A stretch of 27,666 bases of DNA. It comes from JAWUWD01 sp034112085 (GTDB lineage: Bacteria; Bacteroidota; Bacteroidia; Cytophagales; Cyclobacteriaceae). The notes beneath the pieces are model-generated. The model saw only the letters and a list, made by a program, of their open reading frames with translations, was not told where the DNA came from and did not search any database. Shown here one piece after another: positions 14,621-22,206 of the stretch; position 1 is the stretch's first letter, and every line of letters begins with the position of its first letter. Location: positions 1-27,666 of the forward strand of contig JAWUWD010000153.1 of NCBI GenBank assembly GCA_034112085.1, written 5' to 3'. The position numbers were made by a program, and so were the translations under genes.

Positions 14621-16099
14621 TTATGGGATACTTTTAAACTTTATATAAGGAGGTTCACCAGACGTTTTATGAATGTTTGGACCTCTATAATACATTACTT
14701 TACCAGTAATTATTTTGTTATTTAAATTAATCTCTGTGTATAAAATTCCCTCTGGATGAATAAGGGCATATATATTTTTTCTTTTAAGATAAATGAGTTT
14801 ATACATTTCCTCATTTTCAGTATTAGGATTTATAATAAGTCGATCGTTTTCACCATTCAATATTAGATTGCCTTTCATCTTTATCCCGTTCCCACCATCA
14901 TCTTCCTTAACATTAAGTTCAAAGTCACCAATAGGTTGTTTTTCGGGAGATGGCGCTGTTAAAAATGGCAATGAAAGCGTATGAGCTGTTTCTTCTATTG
15001 CATGAAGCCTTAGCGCATTTGTCATAATGGAAATGGCTATTTTATGTTTTGGGAATACACTTACTATACTGCGAGTCCCTTCTCCAGAACCGTCTTGTTC
15101 GAATACTTTTCTATCCGCCATATCCCAATTTTGATCCCAACCAATTCCCTGTCTAATGGTATCTCCAGAATTTAACATTTGTCTTTCAAAGATCGTATCA
15201 ACGATATCTTTTCTTACAAAACCATTTGTAAAAGAGGTTGCCAATTTTACCATATCTGTTGGTGTAGATACTAACCCTATTCCAGCCAAACTGTAGCTAT
15301 AGTCCTTCGGGTTATTGATTTGAGTTGGAAGGTTCTTATTAATTCCATCCAGATGTAATTGATATAATTTCGACATTTCAATATTCGGCTTACTAAGTAT
15401 TTCCGGCCCTGTGGATAATAGCGATAAGGGTTTCAATAGTTCATCATTTAAGAGGGTGTGAAAATTTTTATTTGATGCTTTTTCCATAATTCTAGATAAC
15501 AACGTATATCCATGGATGCTATACTGATATTTATCCCCTGGCTTATGTGAAAGTGGCACGTGAGAAAATACACTTAAGGCATCCTCAACATCCTTATAAT
15601 GACGTTCTTCAAGGCTGTCTCGATCAGAGTAATGAGGCATTCCAGAAAGTCCGATGACTAATTGTTTAATGTTAAATGGGTACTCTTTTTTAGGATAGTT
15701 TGGAACATGTTGGTAGACTATATCATCAAAATTTAGATCTCCTTTTTCAACTAATTTTGCAAATGCAGTTATAGTTACCATTCTAGATAAACTCCCCGCT
15801 CGAAACTGAGTCTTTGAGGTCACTCGCTTTTTCATTTTCAGGTCTGAATACCCAAATCCCTCTGAGAAAATAATATTGCTGTCATAACTAATAGCCACAG
15901 ATATTCCTGGTGGGGTATTAGGTAATCGCATTAATTCTTCGACCATGGATGTTACTAAATCCCTAGATTCAACACTTATTTCTTTTATATCAGCGACTTC
16001 GATACTTTCATCGACTGTTGATTGTTCAGTGCAACTAAGCTGAAAAAACAATAACATTATTGCAATTGTAACTTTGGCAACGTAATAAGTGATTTTCAT
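14621..16099 (-). CDS. Beta-lactamase-fold serine hydrolase-like lipoprotein with altered active site
   Basis: A 492-residue protein with a lipoprotein signal (LLFFQLSC, lipidated C23), so probably anchored in the periplasm. The fold is that of class C beta-lactamase/PBP4*-like or LACTB-like enzymes: ISVAISYDSNIIFSEGFGYSD, then FRAGSLSRMVTI, YSIHGYTLLSRIMEKAS (Tyr at 193) and GIGLVSTPTDMVKLA. The catalytic S-x-x-K reads S103-L-S-R106, with Arg replacing the general-base Lys. The usual HTSG segment reads GLSGMP and the C-terminal H-x-G motif reads QDGSGEGTRS. It may be catalytically weak, inactive, or use altered chemistry. The last ~100 residues form an extra domain, as in related Bacteroidota hydrolases. 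The gene is A/T-rich and stands alone. Confidence 0.85.
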   Translation of the reverse strand: MKITYYVAKVTIAIMLLFFQLSCTEQSTVDESIEVADIKEISVESRDLVTSMVEELMRLPNTPPGISVAISYDSNIIFSEGFGYSDLKMKKRVTSKTQFRAGSLSRMVTITAFAKLVEKGDLNFDDIVYQHVPNYPKKEYPFNIKQLVIGLSGMPHYSDRDSLEERHYKDVEDALSVFSHVPLSHKPGDKYQYSIHGYTLLSRIMEKASNKNFHTLLNDELLKPLSLLSTGPEILSKPNIEMSKLYQLHLDGINKNLPTQINNPKDYSYSLAGIGLVSTPTDMVKLATSFTNGFVRKDIVDTIFERQMLNSGDTIRQGIGWDQNWDMADRKVFEQDGSGEGTRSIVSVFPKHKIAISIMTNALRLHAIEETAHTLSLPFLTAPSPEKQPIGDFELNVKEDDGGNGIKMKGNLILNGENDRLIINPNTENEEMYKLIYLKRKNIYALIHPEGILYTEINLNNKIITGKVMYYRGPNIHKTSGEPPYIKFKSIP

Positions 16100-16399
16100 T
16101 ACTCGTATTTTGTTTAATTATTTTCTTTAAAAAAAAGGTATTCTTATCAGGCTGAAGCTGACATATGCACATAGACTGTGGCGTTTTAGAAGCAATAAAT
16201 ACTTCACTAAATTTTTGATGCGCAAGGTGCTTAAAGAAAATCGGTCTCTATGGGTTCCTTATAGGTTTAACAAAATCTTAACATTTAAAAAGACAAATGC
16301 ATCTTTCCGGTACGATGAGTGATTTATATAAATAACCCGTGAGGCATCAACTCCCCTCACAGTCATAAAGGGAAGTTATCTCGATTAAAGGGAGCCATT
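16100..16399. other. Intergenic region upstream of the serine hydrolase gene
   Basis: A/T-rich DNA that must hold the promoter of the 14621-16099 gene; no box could be assigned with confidence. The part from about 16330 to 16399 contains CTCCCCTCACAGTCATA, a decayed REP left arm from remnant F. Confidence 0.5.
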
Positions 16400-16439
16400 T
16401 ATAGCAGGTAAATGTGACAAAGTAGAATGTCTCTTTTTC
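16400..16439 (-). pseudogene. RAYT-type transposase N-terminal remnant, copy F
   Basis: On the minus strand it reads EKETFYFVTFTCY, the same N-terminal strand as in copy D (EKEIFYFVTFTCY), with close nucleotide identity (AGGTAAATGTGACAAAGTAG shared). Only about 13 codons survive. A half-decayed REP arm (CTCACAGTC near 16354-16362) lies downstream and a full palindrome at 16486-16511 upstream. Confidence 0.6.
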
Positions 16440-16485
16440 AAAATGGGTACTATGAGTTGTCATTTAGTAAATATAGCTATTAGGT

Positions 16486-16511
16486 CTCAGAGTCTCCTGT
16501 GGATGACTCTG
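16486..16511. repeat. REP-type palindrome, copy F
   Basis: Arms CTCAGAGTC (16486-16494) and GACTCTG (16505-16511), loop TCCTGTGGAT, in the same orientation as copy E. It lies 20 nt downstream of the AraC-type gene stop at 16532. Confidence 0.75.
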
Positions 16512-16531
16512 CGCTGAACTAATCAACCTTG

Positions 16532-17629
16532 TTAAGTGATGATTAGCTTGGTATAATGTGATGGCAATTGATCATAGGCCTCCTGAAAACATTTTGAAAA
16601 ATAGGTTGGGCTACTGAAGCCTGTCAGATATGCAATTTCTGAAATATTTGATTTTTGGCTATTCAATAAATGGAGGGCTTTGTTTAACCTATATTCTTTC
16701 AGAAAGACATTTGGAGATCTTCCTACGGTTTGCATCATGATTCGGTACAATTTTGATTTACTATACCCTAAGTTCTTGCTAAAGTCCATTGCACTGGTAG
16801 CAGAATGTGACCAGGCACTTTCTGTATATTCCAATAAGCTTACGACAAATTCCATTTCAGCAGTTGTCAATGGTACTACCCCATCAATATTAACTGGGTT
16901 ATTCTGATTTTCGCTTTCGTATAGATCCTTGACTTCTGGTGAAAGCATTGTTCCCCCTTCCGATACATAGGTTAGGTAGTCAGCTTTCTTGATGGTATCC
17001 TCAAATATATTTTCTTTGTGCGTCACAGGAACACCAGCAGAAATACCAATCTTAAATTCCAAATCTGGGGTAATAACGCAATTATGCAATTCTTGAATTT
17101 TAATGGCGCATTCGACCGCATTAGTGACACCTGTGAATGACATCAAATAGGTGTTGGCTTCTTGCTTTACAAAGCGTCCGTTGAATTTGCTTGTAAGATT
17201 GATGATCGATTTAGCGTAACCGCGAATTGCAGCATTTAATGTCTCAATGTTTTTAGTTCTTAAAACTTTTTTATTGAATTTAACAACCATTAATGTTCTA
17301 AAAGCGGTGTCATTAATAATATTGAGTTTGGTGTTCTGTGCTTTTTCCGGGTCTTGAATTCTTCCCAAAAAAGACTCTACTAAGGTATCATTCACTTCTA
17401 TTATACGTTGTGGAACAGCTCCATGGGATTGATTATGAAGTTCTATTATGGCTTCTTGGTTTGGAGCTTCTATTAGACAGAAGGCTGTTTGTCTTATTTC
17501 ATCGCACCAATAGGTTAGTCCACGACAGTCATACTTGTGTTCAATCTTCAAGTCGGCTTGATGCATCTCTGCTATCTGTCTGGAAGTCACACCCTCCGGC
17601 AGATCATGAAAATCCATATATATTGGCAT
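16532..17629 (-). CDS. DUF4242 - degenerate cyclase-like - AraC HTH fusion regulator
   Basis: A 365-residue three-part protein. Residues 1-90 (MPIYMDFHDLPEGVTSRQIA onward) form a DUF4242 domain (SCO4226/nickel-binding-like alpha-beta barrel fold). Residues about 110-230 (FRTLMVVKFN, INLTSKFNGRFVKQEANTYL, FKIGISAGVP) resemble a class III nucleotide-cyclase domain. The metal-binding Asp residues expected after the first strand and in the GD turn are missing (VKFNKK, QEANTYL), so it should be a non-catalytic sensor or dimer module. Residues about 255-365 are an AraC-type double helix-turn-helix ending ISEIAYLTGFSSPTYFSKCF. The secreted DUF4242 protein is encoded just upstream on the same strand, separated by a terminator. 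The regulator may therefore control, or sense the same ligand as, its neighbour. Confidence 0.85.
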   Translation of the reverse strand: MPIYMDFHDLPEGVTSRQIAEMHQADLKIEHKYDCRGLTYWCDEIRQTAFCLIEAPNQEAIIELHNQSHGAVPQRIIEVNDTLVESFLGRIQDPEKAQNTKLNIINDTAFRTLMVVKFNKKVLRTKNIETLNAAIRGYAKSIINLTSKFNGRFVKQEANTYLMSFTGVTNAVECAIKIQELHNCVITPDLEFKIGISAGVPVTHKENIFEDTIKKADYLTYVSEGGTMLSPEVKDLYESENQNNPVNIDGVVPLTTAEMEFVVSLLEYTESAWSHSATSAMDFSKNLGYSKSKLYRIMMQTVGRSPNVFLKEYRLNKALHLLNSQKSNISEIAYLTGFSSPTYFSKCFQEAYDQLPSHYTKLIIT

Positions 17630-17661
17630 AAGCGTATTTTTTATATAAAAAAAAAATTATA

Positions 17662-17698
17662 AAAAAGAAGCTGCCTTTGGAATTGGCAGCTTCTTTTT
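17662..17698 (-). terminator. Rho-independent (probably bidirectional) terminator after the DUF4242 gene
   Basis: A 14-bp stem: arms 17662-17675 and 17685-17698 around a 9-nt loop, with core AAGAAGCTGCC / GGCAGCTTCTT. On the minus strand it is followed by a T-rich run. It sits between the DUF4242 gene stop and the AraC-type gene start, so the two are largely separate transcripts. Confidence 0.88.
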
Positions 17699-17711
17699 AT
17701 TAAACTCAGAT

Positions 17712-18089
17712 TTATAATTCAGCTGTAGCAGGACTTATGACTGTGGCTACTTCACTTATTGAATTAGCCGGAATGTTTGATTTTTTGGCATGTTCCTCAA
17801 CTAATTCTTTGTTTTCAGCTTTATATACGCAGTACACTTTGTCACCTGTAACATAACTGTGTTGCCACTCTATTTTGGGTCCCATTTCTTTTATTACTGT
17901 GCATGATGTTTGTGAGACTCCTTTTAGTTGTTCTGCTGTTAGGTCACCAGCTCCTGGTATAATTCGTTCGATTACATAAGTTTTCATAATTACATTTTTT
18001 TTAGCGGTTTCTTGACTTTCATTTTCTTGGGCCATCGCAAAATTTATTGCGAGCACCGTGAGGATTAATACTAATTTGATTGTTTTCAT
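17712..18089 (-). CDS. Exported DUF4242 (SCO4226-like) protein
   Basis: The start is set at ATG 18089 (MKTIKLVLILTVLAINFAMA), giving a clean Sec signal peptide with cleavage near AMAQ; a TTG at 18116 would extend it without reason. The 125-residue product contains one DUF4242 domain: KTYVIERIIPGAGDLTAEQL, SYVTGDKVYCVYKAENKEL and IPANSISEVATVISPATAE. Members of the family form small dimeric alpha-beta barrels, and one Streptomyces member binds nickel. Biochemical role here is unknown; location is periplasmic or extracellular. The product has the same domain as the N-terminus of the AraC-type regulator next door. A strong terminator follows the stop. Confidence 0.85.
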   Translation of the reverse strand: MKTIKLVLILTVLAINFAMAQENESQETAKKNVIMKTYVIERIIPGAGDLTAEQLKGVSQTSCTVIKEMGPKIEWQHSYVTGDKVYCVYKAENKELVEEHAKKSNIPANSISEVATVISPATAEL

Positions 18090-18204
18090 TTTATTTATTT
18101 TTTGATTACAATTCAAAATTAGATTAACGCTAAATCAATGGTTTATACTTTTGGTTCAAAAAACCGCAATTTTGGTTCAAGGGTTCTGATTCAATATTAA
18201 CTGC

Positions 18205-18230
18205 CTCAGAGTCACCTGAAGAGGCCTCTT
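18205..18230. repeat. Decayed REP palindrome (inner type), copy G2
   Basis: CTCAGAGTCACCTGAAGAGG followed by CCTCTT resembles the inner hairpin of copy D (loop ACTCGAAGAG) with a damaged right arm. It lies about 60 nt from copy G, the same pairing of inner and outer types as in copies B and C but without transposase codons between. Confidence 0.5.
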
Positions 18231-18266
18231 AACAAAATAAACGTTTGGATGTATAATATAACTCCC

Positions 18267-18294
18267 CTCAGAGTCATCCGCAGGAGACTCTGAG
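18267..18294. repeat. REP-type palindrome, copy G
   Basis: Perfect arms CTCAGAGTC (18267-18275) and GACTCTGAG (18286-18294), loop ATCCGCAGGA. It lies 9 nt downstream of the transporter stop at 18304. Confidence 0.82.
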
Positions 18295-18303
18295 CGAGTC
18301 CAA

Positions 18304-19638
18304 CTACTGGAGATTGATGAGCACTGCTGTAATGATTCCCAAGGCACCTATGACCACCAGCACCAAGGTTGGTTTCCAGGCATACTTGAACCAATCTTTA
18401 TACGAGACACCACCTGCTACCAGCACGGCCATCATGCCCCCATTGGTCGGTGTCAATAAATCGGTAAGACCGGCTCCATATTGATAGGCCAGTACTACTA
18501 CTTGCCTTGATAACCCAATAAGGTCTCCTAAAGGCGTCAGCAAAGGCATCGTCAGTGCAGCCTGCCCAGAAGTACTTGGCACAGGTACATGAATAATAAT
18601 ATGAGAGATCATCATACCGACAGCCGACACCATAGTCGGTAGGTCTTTGAGTGGCGTAAAAAGCCCCAATACAATCGTATCTATTATTTTGCCTTCGTTG
18701 ATCACCACTGAGATACTGCCGGCAAGTGCTACGATAACCCCCGCAAATATAAGTTCGCCAAATCCTTCAGAATAGACTTTGGCCGTACCGTTGATTCCTA
18801 GCTTGCCGATCACGCCAGCAGATAGTCCCATCGCAAAGAATACTGCGGACATTTCGTTGAAGTCCCAACCCATCTTGATGATGCCGTAGATCGATATCGC
18901 AAACGCCAACATCATAAGACCAAGAATCACGACATGGCGGCTTTCTAGTGCTACACCTTCTTCAGTTTCTTCAGAGATGTCCGTCTCAGTTTTCCCTGTT
19001 TTGATTATATAGATGATCCAAAACGCAAGTGCGATGACAAAGAACACCATGCGAAACAGAGCTCCGGAAAACAAAGTGACTTCTGCCAGTGTCTGGGCGA
19101 TGACTACTCCAAATGGATTGACCGGCCCAAAAGTCCCGCCAATCAGGGCACAACCTAGACTAATACCAACCGCGGCAACTTTGCTATACCCTATCCGATT
19201 GGATAGCATGATGAGCACCGGCATCATGGCGATGACTTCCTCTTGGAGTCCATTGAGTGCGCCTCCCGCAGCAAAGGCAGTCCCTACAATGGTTAATAGT
19301 GTGGCTTTCGCATTTTTGAATTTGGTGACCAAGTAGTTGAGTCCCGCTTGAAAGGTGCCAGTTTTGTCTATGACATAGAATGAGCCGCCCCCCAAAAGAA
19401 TGAGGATGATCAACTCAGCCCGCTAGATAAAACCTTTTGGCACTGCGATCAGCATGTCAAAAAAGCCTACAGGCTCATGGTCTACTTGTACATAACTGCC
19501 TGGCACGACTACTTCGCGGCCAGTGGCCTCATCTATGACCCGCTCGTATTGACCAGATGGGATCATGTAGGTGAGAACGGTGGCAACAAGAATGAATAAT
19601 AAAAGAATGACAACGGGGTGAGGGAATTTAAGCTTCAT
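18304..19638 (-). pseudogene. YfcC/DcuC-like membrane transporter interrupted by an in-frame TAG
   Basis: From ATG 19638 the frame reads MKLKFPHPVVILLLFILVAT and continues to AVPKGFI, then TAG at 19423-19425. In the same frame it resumes RAELIILILLGGGSFYVIDK and runs to the stop at 18304, giving about 444 codons in all. The composition is a polytopic inner-membrane carrier of the YfcC family: GAALNG-like motif GGALNGLQEEV, GGTFGPVNPFGVVIAQ, HVPVPSTSGQAALTMPL and LTPTNGGMMAVL. Relatives are proposed carriers for basic amino acids, C4-dicarboxylates or peptides. A single change in a CAG or GAG codon would explain the stop. Both halves otherwise look fully intact, so the lesion is recent, a sequencing error, or suppressed. 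Reinitiation at the TTG (19413) is possible but would lack the first membrane helix. Confidence 0.85.
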
Positions 19639-19722
19639 AGGGTTGGTTTAGGTATCTCCAAAGTACACTATTTTAATGACTCTACAGTTAAGTCCCATCG
19701 GTTGAGAGCAGCCAAACTATAG

Positions 19723-19758
19723 CTGCCCACTGTGTGATCCGCAAGAGACTTAGAGCAG
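19723..19758. repeat. Decayed REP-like palindrome upstream of the lipoprotein gene
   Basis: CACTGTGTGATCCGCAAGAG followed by ACTTAGAGCAGC matches the loop and right side of the ATCCGCAGGA-type palindrome with a corrupted left arm. The rest of 19639-19873 shows no gene. Confidence 0.45.
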
Positions 19759-19873
19759 CTTGAAGCTAATTAATCATCCACCGGTTTCCAACCAATTATT
19801 AAAAAGTAGTGTCTTGTTATTGTCGCTTAATAAATAAGTATCGTAATTTTAAATCCCACTGAGGTCAACTGAT

Positions 19874-20800
19874 ATGAACAGAATTGCCATTTGCTTAATT
19901 GCCATCTTATTGATGGCGTTCTCTTGTGAAGATGATATTATCACCACATGTAATACCAACGATCCGCTGGAAGAACTCGACTGGCTTAAGGAAATCAAAA
20001 ACAACCTAGAATTAAGTAATTCTGCAGCAGGTTTTGAAATCATCCAGTACAGCTATCAGGGTAACGATGTCTTTTGGGTGGATGACTGCTACCAATGTCC
20101 AGATGGGTTGATACAAGTCTATGACTGTGCCGGTGCAGTCATTTGTGAGTTTGGCGGTATAGACGGTCGAAACACCTGCACTGACTTCGATACTGCGGCA
20201 TATAATAGATACGTATTGCTAGATGGAGTGAACAGGACTGTACTCAAAGGCGTACTGAGCTATACGGGCATGGTAGCTGCAGATGGATGTGAATGGCTAC
20301 TTGAGACAGACTCCGAGACATTCAGCCTGAAAGATTATGCAGGCGATCAGACATCAAATCCAAGTACAGTACTCGTAGAATATCAAGAGACGGATGAAAA
20401 TTTTAGTTGTGGCCTTATGCCCACTGTATATCCTCAGATCATTGCATTGAGCGTTTGTGAGATTGGAGAACTGACCCTCGACAAAGATGCGTACGACAAT
20501 GCGCCTATTGATTTTCTTAACATCAACAGTCTGACCATCACAGATAATACCCTCAAAATAATCTATGGATCAAGTGGATGTAGTGGAGACAGTTGGGAAC
20601 TGAAACTGATAGACTCGGAGGCCATCATGGAGTCATTTCCTCCACAAAGAAACTTAAAGCTGTCCTTAAAAAATCAAGAAGATTGTCAAGCTTATTTCGT
20701 CAAAGAAATCTGTTTCGATATCAGAGCATTGCAAACCGATGGCAATCAGGTGATACTGAACATTACTAATACTGATAATGAGATATTGTATAGTTATTGA
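19874..20800 (+). CDS. Secreted lipoprotein, DUF6970-like N-terminal domain
   Basis: A 308-residue lipoprotein: signal MNRIAICLIAILLMAFSC with lipidated C18. The following CNTNDPLEELDWLKEIKNNL and GNDVFWVDDCYQCPDGLIQV, with paired Cys residues and YDCAGAVICEFGG, resemble small Bacteroidota outer-surface domains of the DUF6970 type. The second half (about 120-308) has further Cys pairs (CSGDSWELKL, QEDCQAYFVKEICFDI) and looks like a separate beta-rich domain. No catalytic motif is seen. Its function is unknown; it is probably a surface or periplasmic lipoprotein. It is a single gene, divergent from the transporter, with a palindromic repeat immediately after the stop. Confidence 0.8.
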   Translation: MNRIAICLIAILLMAFSCEDDIITTCNTNDPLEELDWLKEIKNNLELSNSAAGFEIIQYSYQGNDVFWVDDCYQCPDGLIQVYDCAGAVICEFGGIDGRNTCTDFDTAAYNRYVLLDGVNRTVLKGVLSYTGMVAADGCEWLLETDSETFSLKDYAGDQTSNPSTVLVEYQETDENFSCGLMPTVYPQIIALSVCEIGELTLDKDAYDNAPIDFLNINSLTITDNTLKIIYGSSGCSGDSWELKLIDSEAIMESFPPQRNLKLSLKNQEDCQAYFVKEICFDIRALQTDGNQVILNITNTDNEILYSY

Positions 20801-20802
20801 TT

Positions 20803-20880
20803 GTGTCATCGTGAAGGAGGCACGACAGAAGTAATCTCTCTGCCATGAAATAGAGAATGCTTCGTGACTCGCAAGGACAT
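20803..20880. repeat. Long imperfect palindrome, CATTGCGAGG family, copy 3
   Basis: GTGTCATCGTGAAGGAGGCA followed by CGACAGAAGTAATCTC and AGAGAATGCTTCGTGACTCGCAAGGACA: the same arms as copies 1 and 2 at 8866-9032, more diverged, and with no GIY-YIG gene nearby. It sits directly between the lipoprotein stop and the convergent serine hydrolase gene. Confidence 0.72.
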
Positions 20881-20971
20881 GGTGAGTTGATCCTTTCTGT
20901 AACACTTTCAATGTCTCAACCTTCGAATTCACACGAACATTGCCAATTTCGGAATGGTTTGGCCAAATACT

Positions 20972-22051
20972 TTATTGATCAAAGAGTAACGCACGAAACC
21001 CATTTTTAATAATGCTTGCTGCTGGAGGGTCTAGATTACCTAAGATTGCTATTGAATAACCGGTGCCTTTATAGATTTCAAATTCACCATTAATTCCTGG
21101 AGCACCACCTCCATGGCCTATAACAGAAATGCTTTCTATATTTTCGTTGAAAAAACCATAGGCATATTTCCTACCTCTTACCTTTACCTTCCCTTCTGTC
21201 AATAGTTTAATATGTTCTTCATCTAATAGCTTACATGACTCAAGAGCTTGACCAAATTTCAACCAATCTGCAACTGTAGAGTATCCACCACCTGCAGGGC
21301 CACCTTTCCCTGGGTGTATAAAGACATCAAGAACGTCTCCACTAGACCCCATCTGTGTGTAATTTGTAGCCAAATTTTCAAGCTTAGTATCCATGTATAA
21401 ATCAAAGCCAGTATTGTTCATTCCGACTTCATCAAAAATATATTGTTGTACATAATCAAAGTAGGAACGTCCAGAAATTTCCTCAATGACTGCCCCCAAT
21501 ATCATAAAGCCTGCATTGCTATATGAGAATCTTTCTCCTGGCTCGAACAATAGTTCCTCAGATGTAATCAATGGTAGATAATCATTTATCTCTTGGTATT
21601 TATCTTTGGGAGGTGCCATTATTTTACCTAAATAATCTCCAAAGCCTGAAGTATGAGTTAACAAATGGTGTATAGTTACTTTAGCAAAATCTTCCTTGTT
21701 TGGATAGTCTGTGAGAATGTCAATTAACCTATCATCCAATCTTAGTTTGTCATTTTGAACAAGCTGAAGAATTAAAACTGCTGTGTGCATTTTATTCATT
21801 GACCCAACATTGAACTTGGTATCAATAAGGTTGAATTGATTATTTTCAATGTTTCTCAGGCCTACGGATTTTGTGTAGACATTGTCTCCGTTATAAGTCA
21901 CCATTACAGAACCAGAAAACCTCTTCTCGTTTGCAGCTTTCTCAATCAGTGCTTCTAATTTTTCAATGATTTCATGAGTGTTCTGAGAAATTGAAATATG
22001 AACGATGAATAAAAATAAAAGCCCGAAAATTATTCTTGATTTACAATTCAT
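20972..22051 (-). CDS. Periplasmic serine hydrolase (class C beta-lactamase/PBP-like)
   Basis: The start is set at ATG 22051 (MNCKSRIIFGLLFLFIVHIS), which gives a signal peptide ending ISISQ; upstream in-frame codons run into a repeat. The 359-residue product carries the full catalytic set: S84-M-N-K87 (nucleophile and base), Y177-S-N and a C-terminal HGG at 313-315 (VIGHGGGAPGINGEF). HHLLTHTSGFGDYLG is the typical supporting motif. Family members are D-amino-acid peptidases, esterases or carboxypeptidases; substrate cannot be read from sequence. Contrast this intact active site with the altered one at 14621-16099. A dispersed hairpin repeat lies just upstream and may carry or border its promoter. 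Confidence 0.92.
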   Translation of the reverse strand: MNCKSRIIFGLLFLFIVHISISQNTHEIIEKLEALIEKAANEKRFSGSVMVTYNGDNVYTKSVGLRNIENNQFNLIDTKFNVGSMNKMHTAVLILQLVQNDKLRLDDRLIDILTDYPNKEDFAKVTIHHLLTHTSGFGDYLGKIMAPPKDKYQEINDYLPLITSEELLFEPGERFSYSNAGFMILGAVIEEISGRSYFDYVQQYIFDEVGMNNTGFDLYMDTKLENLATNYTQMGSSGDVLDVFIHPGKGGPAGGGYSTVADWLKFGQALESCKLLDEEHIKLLTEGKVKVRGRKYAYGFFNENIESISVIGHGGGAPGINGEFEIYKGTGYSIAILGNLDPPAASIIKNGFRALLFDQ

Positions 22052-22067
22052 AAAACGTAATTCTTTT

Positions 22068-22143
22068 AGTATTTGGCCCTTATTGGTGTTCCTCACCAAC
22101 AAGCAATTGGTTTGACTGTATTCGGTTGGTGAAGAACACCAAC
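22068..22143. repeat. Dispersed repeat with GTTGGTG hairpins, copy 2
   Basis: Matches 13116-13178 over 22068-22130. It contains hairpin TTATTGGTG-TTCCT-CACCAACAA at 22079-22101 and a second one, GTTGGTG-AAGAA-CACCAAC, at 22125-22143. The two are related, so the unit is an inverted pair of hairpins; copy 1 retains only the first. Confidence 0.8.
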
Positions 22144-22206
22144 TAAGGTATCGCATCATCCGCTGACTTTTTTTTGAGGGGGACTAAATGATGATGCCTA
22201 TCAGTA

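Noticed and set aside
20666..20932. Minus-strand frame across the lipoprotein 3' end and repeat
   Set aside because: Overlaps a convincing plus-strand lipoprotein gene and translates repeat sequence.
22153..22197. Inverted repeat GCATCATC ... GATGATGC downstream of the barrel-protein gene
   Set aside because: Only 8-bp arms with a 29-nt loop and no U-run; too weak to call a terminator.
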